The notes below the pieces were generated by a model. It was given only the letters and a program-made list of their open reading frames with translations. It made no database searches and was not told the DNA's origin. A stretch of 64,000 bases of DNA from positions 8,062,501-8,126,500 of the forward strand of contig CM040101.1 in the NCBI GenBank assembly GCA_022496805.1, written 5' to 3'. Shown in pieces: positions 49,796 to 60,400 of the stretch. Each line of letters opens with the position of its first letter. Positions within the stretch are counted from its first letter, which is position 1. Both the position numbers and the translations under genes were made by a program. This DNA is from Pohlia nutans (taxonomy: Eukaryota > Streptophyta > Bryopsida > Bryales > Mniaceae).

Positions 49796-51640
49796 ATGGG
49801 GACGACAACAACCTCGTCACCTGCGTGCAACGCTGCGATGAAGAAACCACCTTCGACTGCGAAGAAGTCGACATCGAGGCGCACCCAGCAGGCGGATCCG
49901 GCCAAAAGGGGAGCAAACGCAGGACTGGCCAGTGGTCCGATGAGGCGTTGGAAAAGGCTATCAACACGATCACTGACGACAGGATGAAGCTCAGAGCTGC
50001 ATCAAGGGTGTTTGGGATCCCTACTTCATCCCTCAGAGACCACCTTTACGGGAAGACTACAAGCAGACAGAGAGGTAAAAGCCCAACTTTGAAACCAGAT
50101 GAAGAAGAAAAACTTGTAGATTATGTTATCAAAATGCAAGAATTAAGACATCCACTCACTCTAGCAGAGCTATGTTTGAAGGTAGTACTGGCAACACAAT
50201 GTAGAAAAACACCATAGAGTGCAACAGGGGTCCCTGGGAAGGGTTGGCTTAGGAGATTTAGGGGTAGGCACCCAGAACTTGCTACAAGAAGATCACAAGG
50301 TTTAGAGGTTGCTAGGGCTCGTGCATTATGCCCTGCAACTTTTGAATCTCTTAACACTAACTTAGAGTACCTATATACTTCCTACAACTACCCTGCAAGT
50401 CACATATGGAACTGTGATGAATCAGGGGTGCAAGCAGGGAGAAGTGGTGGTGCTACTATTTTGGTAAAACGGGGCAACAAATCAATATATTCTATAGAGC
50501 CAGATCAGAGAGAACATTTGTCTGTTTTGTCTTGCATAAATGCAGAACGAGGTTGCATTCTTAACTTCTACATTCTGAAAGGCTCTTACTTCCTAGAAGG
50601 TTATGTTGTAACTTGTAAAGTGTGAGGAAGGTGATGTCATGGGAATGCAACTAAACGCTTGGATGACGAAATGGCTATTTGAGAGCTGGATCTCCCACTT
50701 CATAGAGTGTCTCAGAAATGGACCAAGTTTAGATCAAACCAAATTACCAAAAGACATTTCCTAATTTTAGACGAGCATAATTTCCAAGTAACACTAGAAG
50801 TGGTTAGAATATCCATGGAATCAAGGTTTGATATAGTTTCCCTACCTTCACACACTAGTCATGCACTACAGCCTCTGGATGTAGCATGCTTCAAACCTTT
50901 TAAATCAGCTTTCAGAAAAATTAGAGATGCTTGGACCTTGATGAACAAAAACAAACGAGTTGGCAAACAAAACTTGTGTGAATGGACCTCGAAAGCCCTG
51001 CACACTGCTCTAACACCTAAAAACATCAAAGTTGGCTTCCGAAAGACAGGCATTTGGTCCCTGGATTGCACAGCTGCGACAGGAGCCATGGGAACTGCGG
51101 TTGGTTTCGAGGAGGACATGGTAACCGGGGACGCAGGTTCCGAGACCGTCTGTGACATCACTAGGGCCGGTGGTTCCACGCAACCACACGTACAAGCTAG
51201 AGACCGGTTGCACTGGTCAGGAAGACCCCGGCGACGAATCAAACTCTGACTGCGGCGTCGGATCGGCGGCCGCTTCCAGTGATGACTCCAACTACTGCAG
51301 CGATCACCCCGATCATGACATCGTCCCTGATCTTCACGCCGCGAGCTCCCAGGCGCCTCCCTTTGAAGGCATTACGACCACCAGGAAGCCAGTGCACTAC
51401 TATTTACACGTCCCTAATGGCGATGATTCCAACTACAATTTGAGCGAAATAAATGTGCCTATCAACCCAGATTTTGAAGCACACCTGCAGAAATAACACA
51501 AAGAGGACATTAGTAGATTTCTTGCCCTCCCTAAAATCATACATGCAAAGAAAAGAAAACGCCAACAACCTCTACCTTATTTCACGAGATCCAAGATCTT
51601 GACTTTTACTTCATAAATGGAAGGCTGTGAGTGGTTGTTG
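49796..51640 (+). pseudogene. Decayed pogo/Tigger-like (HTH_psq + DDE_1) transposase
   Basis: An N-terminal psq-type HTH is visible (KAINTITDDRMKLRAASRVF then GIPTSSLRDHLYGK), then a CENP-B-like segment (LVDYVIKMQE; GVPGKGWLRRFRGRHPEL). The DDE_1 core has Asp at 50416 (WNCDESG), Asp at 50770 (LILDEHNF) and Asp at 50878 (HALQPLDVACFKPFK), the family's expected triad. Breaks are an in-frame stop at 50215-50217, a shift out of frame near 50625-50640 and back near 50740, and another shift near 51230 leading to a Ser/Asp-rich tail and KKRKRQQPLPY. Lys/Glu-rich codons continue with stops to ~51830. The locus is inactive. GC content is higher than its surroundings. Terminal inverted repeats were not found. 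Confidence 0.88.
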
Positions 51641-52912
51641 GCACAAGGAGAAGCTCATGTAGCTAAGGCTAAGCGCAAAGTTGCAAAAAGGGAGGCTACA
51701 AAGGAGATTTGACGCAAAGACAAGGAGGATTGCGATATGCAGATCAGGGAGAAGAAGGCAGCGCGGGAGGCCAAAAAACAATAACGACAACGCCTCGAGG
51801 CGGAGCGCCGTGTGAGAGCGGGCCCAAGGTGGGGGCAACAGGACTTGGCCGTAGAGGGTGGTGCAGGGTCCTTGCCGCGCACAAATCTCACTAACGTTGA
51901 ACTACCTGCAAACGCTGCGCCTGCGCCTCCGTAGTGCTCCTCGCAAGCACTGAATCGTTTCCCCTCCGTAGTGCTCTTCGCAAGCGCTGAATCGCTTCCC
52001 CTCCGCACTGCAAGTACCCACCACTACAGGAATACAACTTCCACACACACAAATGTGGCCACCGCTTGTGCCATTGAATTCTCAATACTACTACAACCCA
52101 TTGATGCGTATGTTCCCTCCTCCTTCACCAACGTTCAGTTTGAACGATGCCAACGGTTATCTCCCTGCTTGGATTCGCAGTGCAGTGGGGTACCAAGCGA
52201 GGACAGGCACGAAATAGGTGTGGGGGGTGCGCGGTTCAGGGCGCCCAACCGATGAGATTCTGAGTTAACTGCGATGCGCAACAGTAACCACGTCGTGCGG
52301 TTGGTGGCATTTGCCCAGCCGCGTCAACTGGCCTCGGCGTGCCAAAGCAAGGCAGAACCTGACCGTCACCGAACATTTCTATATTCAGCCTTTGGCTCAT
52401 CCCGCGTAGGAAAGCAGTTTGACAATGTCTTCTTTTGTAGTTATATATAGATAGCTAGTAGATATCTGCAGTGCAGTTTCGCATACACTATACAGTCGTG
52501 TCAAGGCCCCGCTACTGTCAAACTTTTTTATTTATGAATAATTTAGGACATACCCAAAAATTGCAATTCTTATTGGACTTGCTTTCTTGATACTTTGCAC
52601 ATCTCCGAAAATAGGTTCCACAAATTCCCCTGCTTTACTGGCTACAATCTGAAATTCGTGCGCTTTCTGGACACTACCTTAGGTTTAGATTGGATTCAAA
52701 ATATCAATTGCTGACCGAGTCATGATACAAACATCTAGATTCTAGATATAGAGGTATCACAATTTGGTACCCTTCTTTGAACAACCTCACTCTTCGTGGA
52801 GATGGAATTAGAAAGTTGAAGTGCTATTATTCAAATCATATTTAAAAACTAAACGTAATATATCCAAAAAAAATTCTTGATTTGGACATTGGGTGATCAA
52901 GATACACTCCAT
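51641..52912. other. 3' remnant of the transposase and GC-rich flank
   Basis: Bases 51641-51830 still read as a broken Lys/Arg/Glu-rich coiled-coil tail of the pogo-like pseudogene. A duplicated block containing 'gtagtgctc.tcgcaagc.c' lies at ~51930-52000. The rest (to 52500) is GC-rich without a recognised gene; beyond that, AT-rich. Confidence 0.45.
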
Positions 52913-53722
52913 TAACCCCTAAATGCCTATAGCCCTCTCTGGATTTGGAGAATTACAAAGATGCATTATAAAATGCGACTAAGAGGGATATTTTGAACTT
53001 GAAGTATGAATAAGAGTTGTACATTATGAATTTTAGATTCTATCCATTAAGTTAGGTCTATGATTGCAACCACCAATATTTTTGTATAAAATTTGAAACT
53101 GAAAATTCAAAATTCTTTTGGAATTAGATTACAAATAAGATATTGACAATTTGTGGATGAAATTTGTTGTAATGGGTTGAAATATAATACTCATATAAGT
53201 GTAGTGATTTTTGGAGATTTTTTGGTTGTTTAATTTTATGAGTTGATTTTCCAAGAGCACTTTTGATTTGTTTTGAACTAAGATCTTAGAAATTTTTGGT
53301 GGAAATGTATGGCATGAAATGAGGCATATAATTCTCACAAATAATCCCTTTTCTTATCAAATCACACATGCAATAGAATTTTGTAGTAGGGTGATGGCTT
53401 GATATGGGTACCCCTCCAAAAATAGTGTGATTTTCTAGAAATATCTTTTTGGTAAGAAAAAAACATTTGAAAATTTAAAAAAAATAGAGAGTGTTATAGG
53501 CACCATGGTTGCAACTATATACATGGTGTAAAAGACGGGATTTCTACCACACATAATATGAGTTAGACATAAGTCACACTATGTGAGATGTGCAAAAGTG
53601 GTACCCATATTAGGCCATTCCTCAGTATTTTTTTATTTGCAAAAAGTACATGACAGATAAGAAAATGAATTTCAATTGTGTATATCAGGCCAAAAATGCC
53701 TGATTAGGCACTAAGGGGTTAA
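52913..53722. mobile_element. TTAA-flanked (piggyBac-like) element, 810 bp, same subfamily as 37618-38192
   Basis: Ends are TTAACCCCTAAATGCC and the inverse of TTAACCCCTTAGTGCC. The left part matches the 37618 element over ~400 bp. The ~235 bp of extra length is explained by an inserted inverted-repeat segment at ~53390-53625, after which the match resumes ('gcaaaaagt..atgacagat.ag'). Confidence 0.85.
53390..53625. mobile_element. Small foldback/MITE nested in the TTAA element
   Basis: The left GGGTGATGGCTTGATATGGG and the inverse of the right end GGAATGGCCTAATATGGG match for ~23 bases. The ends resemble those of the large foldback at 55575 (GGGCAATGGTTTGATATGGG). The sister element at 37618 lacks it. 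Confidence 0.65.
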
Positions 53723-55274
53723 AAAGCTATCTAACTTCTAAAAAATTAGAAAGCTCTTCAAATCATGTCTAAAAAGGATTCAGAGTGCACAGCAAGTGTG
53801 GCTGAATCTTCCCTTTCTAGAGTTGATTTGAAGAGTCCTCTAAATTTTTTGGAAGTTTGCAAACATTTGATGGGATGTGTCTAAATGAACCAATGTCCAA
53901 ATCCAAATTTTCTTGTACTTTCACTATGCATTTTTGAATGTACTTCTATAATAATATTATAATAGTCTAATTCTTTGTCTATTAAAGGATATCTTTAGAT
54001 ACGTTGTGCCTTTTTAAAGGATAGACTGAGGATGCTTGAAGATATTGCACATATTTCATTGTATGAACAGGGTATCACATGTATACTCTTAAGAACTCTC
54101 TCTTTATAAAATGTCTTAAAACTATGATATACCTTGCATCAAATTGTAACTTGACAATTAAGTTATCTATAAATTCAAAAAATAAATAAATAAATAGAAG
54201 AGGAAAGACAAGGCAGAACTAGTCTTTTAGCTTCAAAGGCAGAAAAACTAGTTTTGCCTTTGTTTTTTAGACCAATCATTGTGCTCTACGTTGTTAGAGA
54301 GATTTGAACATTGAACCTTCCCAATGCAAGAGAAGCTCCTCCAAACCGCATGTGAGTTCCCATGGAGGAAATCAATATAGAAGTGCCTCCACTCCGGCTC
54401 CAAGCTCCCATGCAACAAACTATCAAGTTGTTTATATTTGAGATTGCTAAAAAAATGTATTTACAGTATAAGAAGGCTAGGCAAAACACAAGCTCCCCAT
54501 GTTCACTTTACGGATAACTCTAATGTCATGACATTTATGACCCCACAAAATTCCATCCTTGTATAAATTTGGTTGATGTGCTATAAAGATGTGTTTTTAC
54601 ACAAATTGATACAAATTTGAATCCTAATTTTTATTTCACCATGTACAATATTATCTAGAGTGGTATTGTGTTAATTGTATTAGAATAGAAAAATCTTTCT
54701 GGAGGAGACAAACAAAAAGATCAAGGTTGTCTTTGTCAACTACTAGAAACAGATCAAGGGTGATCAAGAGTAGTGAATATTTTTTTTAAATCCGTTTGTA
54801 GAGCGACACGCACCCTGAAATGTAGCCAGCTAAGGAAAAAATGGATACAATCATCAGTCTTACTATATGTACATGTTCATCCAAAACATTATCTACTACA
54901 AGGCACTTTCATCCAAATGCTAGCAACTTTGGTGAATTCATCCACGTTTTTGCTCATTATCTCTAGTGTAAAAGTAGCCAACCCCCAAAACAAGTAAGAA
55001 TGTGGCAAAAATTTGCTAATAAATTTTTCTCTGACATAACATTCAATAGCTTATAGTGGCTCTGCCTTGCCCATAGTCGATGGTGCGGCATATTCCACTT
55101 CCAACAAGACCAAATCAGTAGCTATATGAACATGTGGAGTCCCAAGATGATGCACAAATGATAGGTAGAAAGCATGAAGGCTATTGAATGTTATAGGTTG
55201 TAACCTTGGGAAGGAGCCCTCTATATTGCTAAGGCTCTATTTTGCTATGTCGTAAGGGAAAGAGCTCCTGTAAT
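53723..55274. other. AT-rich intergenic DNA
   Basis: No gene is supported. A minus-strand frame near 54286-54489 and a plus-strand frame near 54773-54997 lack domains. Bases ~55085-55210 weakly resemble ~44135-44375 ('tattccac', 'atcagtagctat', 'ggctactgaatgttat'), suggesting another dispersed repeat. Confidence 0.4.
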
Positions 55275-55408
55275 GGGAGGACTTGAGTCGGAGGGAAGAA
55301 AGAGGGACATTTCGGTTGTGAAGTTGAAGCCTTTGTCAATACAAAGTTGAACTCTATAAACGGCTTCCACCTGAAATATGTCCTTTCTTTGCCAAGAACG
55401 TTTTAACA
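55275..55408 (+). pseudogene. Dispersed copy of part of helicase exon 2
   Basis: This 134-bp stretch aligns with 29285-29414 of the POLQ-type gene with about 11 substitutions and one 4-base insertion (after 'gttgaagcct'), which shifts the frame. It encodes the conserved [13 protein letters not shown] / [12 protein letters not shown] block just upstream of the helicase core. Similarity starts and stops inside the exon, so an RNA-mediated and a DNA-mediated copy cannot be told apart. No other helicase exon is nearby. Confidence 0.92.
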
Positions 55409-55574
55409 GCAGACTTTTAGAGAATGTTTTGGCTCATAGACAATTGCCACCTTTACAAATGCGTCTTCTAAAGGAGCTCACAAATTGTGTTTAAATATAT
55501 AATGCTACTTGTCCACTGGAGTGGTCAATTTTACAACTTGCAGCTTTTGTTATAGTTGTAATTAACACTATCTA

Positions 55575-56706
55575 GCAACAGGGCAATGGTTTGATATGGG
55601 TATCCCAATTAGCCCTTTAAACTCTGAAATCAACCCCTATAGCAACTTTGAATGAGTCCCTCTTTAAAACAAAATAATTAATGAATCGATCGGATGTGGT
55701 TTTGATTTCCTACACTCATGCAGTACACAAAAAGAAAATCACAAAAAAATTGAAGTGGTTTAAAGATTTTGAAAGAGACTTTTTGGACAAAAATCGGAAT
55801 TTGTCCTAGCTGCTTAAAAAAATCCAAAAATTTGTTTAAAATATCCAATGATGTCATTTTGGAACCAATTTTGGATATGAAGTACATTTAGATATGTGTA
55901 ATTTGAAATGATTAATTTGAACGATTAAAAATATTATTTATTTTGTACTACAATGCTTGCAAATGCTATTTTTTGGCAATTTTTTTCACGAAGCATAAAA
56001 CCATGAAAATTAATTTATTCAATTGAGAATTTGGACTTGAATTAAAGTGTTTCATGTCATCAAGGTATGGATATTTATTTAATTAAAAATAATTAAAATA
56101 AAAAAATTTGTCAAAATTTCAAAATTTCAACATTTGAAACATATAGTTGTTTTTCCAAATTTTGACAAATTTGTCCATTTCAATTGACTAAAATTATAAA
56201 TAAAAACATCCACACCTAGATGACATGAAACACTTTAATTCAAGTCCAAATTGTTAATTGAATAAATTAATTTTCATGTATTTCTTCTTCATGAGAAAAA
56301 TTGCCAAAAATTAGCATTTGCAGGCATTGTAGTACAAAATAAATAATATTTTTAATCGTTCAAACTAATCATTTCAAATAACACATGCTTAGATGTACTT
56401 CAGATCAAAAATTGGTAACAAAATGACGTTATTGGATATTTTAAACAAATGTTTTGGATTTTTTTAAGCAGCTAGGACAAATTCCAATTTTCGTACAAAA
56501 AGTCTCCTTTAAAATCTTTAAACCTCTTCAATTTTTACGTGATTTTTTTTTTTTTTTTGTATTGCATGTGTACTAGGAAATCAAAATCACATGCGGTCGA
56601 TTCATTTTTATTTTTAAAGAAGGACTCGTTCAAAGTTGCCATAGGGACTCATTTTAAAGTTCAAAGGGCTTTTCGGGATATCCATATCAAACCATTTCCC
56701 AGCAAA
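55575..56706. mobile_element. Giant foldback element with ~540-bp inverted arms
   Basis: The left arm, ~55575-56118, is the inverse of ~56148-56706 over nearly its whole length, with a ~30-bp loop. Easily seen pairs are 'ggtttgatatgg' with 'ccatatcaaacc', 'cctagctgcttaaaaaaatc' with 'gatttttttaagcagctagg', 'tttgtactacaatgc' with 'gcattgtagtacaaa', and 'atgtcatc' with 'gatgacat'. No coding capacity. A transcript would form a ~1.1-kb hairpin, a potential small-RNA source. Confidence 0.9.
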
Positions 56707-56712
56707 GTGTTA

Positions 56713-57133
56713 AGGTAGGAAAACCAAAAACGGTTAATGCCCTCAAGGCGTGCACTAGAGTTGCAGTAAAACAGGGAGGTGGTAGACCGAAAATGGAGAA
56801 TTTTTGCATGACCATGATTACTAAAAATTTACTAAAAATTACTAATTTTTTTTGAATTTTTAGTATCCTTGTGTGCGGTTTTCTGTGATATTAGTTAACT
56901 GATTTAGGTGTTTTCATGTGTAGAAAAGGAAGAGTCTAGTATACAAGAAGGGGGTTTGACAAACTTCCCACTTTGAGAAATTATAGATAATTATTTACGG
57001 GGAATAAAAATACGAAACAACTTGCATTCTTCATCATTTCTTCTTCTTCATCTCAAAAAAATTTCACATAATTTCTAACTCCATTCCTTCTGGTCAAATC
57101 ACCTTATTTTCACCGTTTTTGGTTTTCCTACCT
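56713..57133. mobile_element. TA-flanked MITE with perfect ~22-bp inverted ends, 421 bp
   Basis: The left AGGTAGGAAAACCAAAAACG and the inverse of the right end are identical for at least 22 bases, and TA flanks both sides (56711-56712, 57134-57135). This fits a Tc1/mariner-class MITE. It abuts the foldback element almost directly. Confidence 0.75.
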
Positions 57134-57466
57134 TAGCATGTTTGCCATAAACAAAAAAAAATGCACCCTCATATTAACATGATGATACCCTAAAGTTTGC
57201 AAATAAATGGGACTGTATTAAAATTAAATGGAATATGTTACAGGGTTGTTATAACAACCGGGCACTTTAATCTAACCCAAAAAAAAATGGTTGCAATTGC
57301 AACAGCCCAGATTCTCAAATACAACTAAGTGACCTGTTTGCCCATGTCGACACTACTAACAAGAAAAGAAAACTAGACACTCAGCTGCATGAGGCGATCG
57401 ATCGATCCCACAATGACCTCTTAAAAATAATTGGAGCTCAGGAGCCATGCTGATGGTATCCATGGC

Positions 57467-60400
57467 CTAGGAAGGAAGAAAAGTGCCCACACATCCCATG
57501 CCTATCACAAAGAAAGCGCAGGCTTGCAGAAACAAGTACACAAAGAAGTGGTTCCTTCCTTGGAAATAATAGTCGTACGCTGCGCAGAACATCAAAAAGG
57601 CTCCTGTCCATAGCTCCGCTACGAAAACCCTGCACCCAAAACCAATGCCAGGAGCCTCTTAGCAAGGTGTAGCTGTTCAAAAGAGCATGAGACCGATGGA
57701 AAATTATTGAATATTTAGCAAGAACGTACCACTAGTTGAAACACCCACTACTAACAAAGGCGTCACTTCTCACTCGCGAGAATCCAGAATAGCGTCGCTT
57801 TTCACTGAACACACTCGTTCTACGTAACAAATCGCGCTCACCAAGTCCGACCAAAAATTGGTGAGTGCAAAGTGCTGCTATTTGACTCAACGAACAAGTG
57901 AAAAGCAACACCTTCTCCTTGTAGTGACCGCCCGCGTAGACTAGAGAAGCATGCCCAAAAAGACCTGGCACAACTAGTCTAGCTCGTCATGTGGGGTCTT
58001 CTTGTGGGTCTTTTTGCTAGTCTACGCAAGAACTGTTTCTACTAGTGCCCGTTAAGACAGGATATGACTCCATCTTGTCCTTCTCTTTTCCAACTACAAT
58101 GCACCATGTGACAATGAATGTGACCGGAGAGGATAATGGGATCATTGAATTACGCTCAAATTACATCTCTAATTCTATAACCTTGTTGGGACGTACAAAC
58201 AGTCTTGTAAATGCACTCACATATGTTCATAACTTAACATATGGAAGTTGTACACAACTTACATGAAGGAATGTGCAATTACAGAGAGTGCCATTAAGGG
58301 GAGCCGGAGGGTTGCGTGTGCAGTGGCTTACCTTTCCGACATTTTCCATCCTTTTGCCAGCATGTTGCTTGCGAATCGCTGAATAGAAAACACCACTCCA
58401 TACTTCCTGCCGTACTTGGCAGACCTGAGTTTCATCAGATTTCCCAGCTTCTCTGTTACAATCCACTCGTTCACATTGCCAATGTCGAACAAGCCAATGA
58501 TGGTCGCCGTGGTTCGATGCAGCGCCATGACATTCTCAAACAGAATCCAGAACACCAGCAAATGCAATGACCTGCAACCATCCATCAAAGTCAGACGTTG
58601 CTTCTCGTCAGGAATTGCACAATCACCATTGATAGATTTGCCAAAGCCTGCACAATTATACTATAATTGAGAAAAAGTGCCAACTAAGAGTTATTTTGGA
58701 GCAAACTCATGCCAAATGAAAAAATTCAACTGAAATCAAGCATTCTCTGATCTGTGAAGACAATGGTTCATTTGCTTGAGAAGCTCAAATTGAACTCAAC
58801 TTTACAAAAGAATTGCTTTTCATGTGTCAGCGATCCTTTTGCATGCCAACTCAAAAGGGCTATGGCTATGATTTCATATTCAGAATATGGTCAAACCGAA
58901 TGTGCCTCCCGGGCTGCCACCACTCCACTATTGAAACAACTCACTGCTTCTAACGAATCAACAACTTTTAACTGAAGTGGCCTGTGTTCGGCACAACAGT
59001 CCAGCAGCGAAACTGTCATGACACTGTATGCATGCACAATTTGCATTCTATAATAGAATAGGTTGGCAAATGCTGGAATATTAGTAAAAAATCAAGTCAA
59101 ATTTAACAGTCACAATCTTTAATGTCAAAATTCCAACATTGAATGTGTCAAGATAACATGATTCAAATTGTGATTCAAATTCTTATTTAATCATAACACA
59201 TTCAACTTGACAGAATTTTCATATTATCTCTCATGAGGTTTCATACTAAGAGCCCCTCTCCATGAGGCACCCAGCCTCGTCTTCCCTAAATCTGGATGCC
59301 ACGTTCATTGTTCAATGTCCGCTAATGAGAGTGAGAGCAGGTCCTTGAAAGACATTGGTTTGAGAAAGTGGCAAGCCCGTCCATCCCGTCAAGCACATAA
59401 GCTTATTCGGACTTGTGGAGCCCAATTTGGAATAGCGGGCACAGGCCCTTCATTCGGCACTGTAAGAGCTCCAGCAGCGAAACCATGCATGCACGGTCTT
59501 ATCATTTCGGATCTCAAGAACCAGAGGAAAAGTTAAGCACAGGGTAGAATGGTAGTGCTTACTTGGGGGTGGTGATGGCGTTGAGGAGGGTGATGATGGA
59601 GGGAATGTAGACGGCGCCCCACATGGGCAGGTCGACTTCGGGGACGAGCACGGACGCGGGGATGACGAGGCAATAGAAAATGAACGTGACGAGGTGCGCG
59701 ACGACCTTGCGGACGAAGAAGAAGGAGTAGACCATGTGCAGGCGTTTCCAGAGCGGAAGCGTCTGGTTGGCGAGCACGCTGGGCAGCACCTTGCGGAACA
59801 GGTTGGCGGGGCCGCACGACCAGCGGTGCTGCTGGAAGCGGAACGCCTGGAACGTGGAGGGCAGCTCGCTCTTCACCTCGACATCGTGCAGGTACACGAA
59901 CTTCCAGCCGCACAGCACGGCGCGCACCGCCAGGTCCATGTCCTCCACCGTGGTGCGGTCATTCCAGCCGCCCGCCTCCTCCATGGCGCGCATGCGCCAC
60001 ACGCCCGCCGTGCCGTTGAACCCGAAGAACCCGTACGTCGCCGACCCCACCCGCTGCTCCACGGCGAAATGGTGGTTCAACGACACCTCCTGTATGTTCG
60101 TCAATAAGCACTCGTCCCCGTTCACTGCACCACAACCATCGAGATCACGTAAGTCTACATGCTTCAGCTAGCAAGCTGCCTCAACTGTACACATCTTGAG
60201 CTCCGTCACCACACATCGATCATGCTAGCTAGCTTGTGAAAGCTGCCTGAACTGTACACATCTTGAGCCAGTTCAACACACATCATCACCATGCATGGAG
60301 TCATTATGGACATATTACGGACATTTAGTCATTAAAGACATGTCACATTAAACAAGATTTTTACTAGACAGTGCTATGACAAGTATTTTGAAGACATGAT

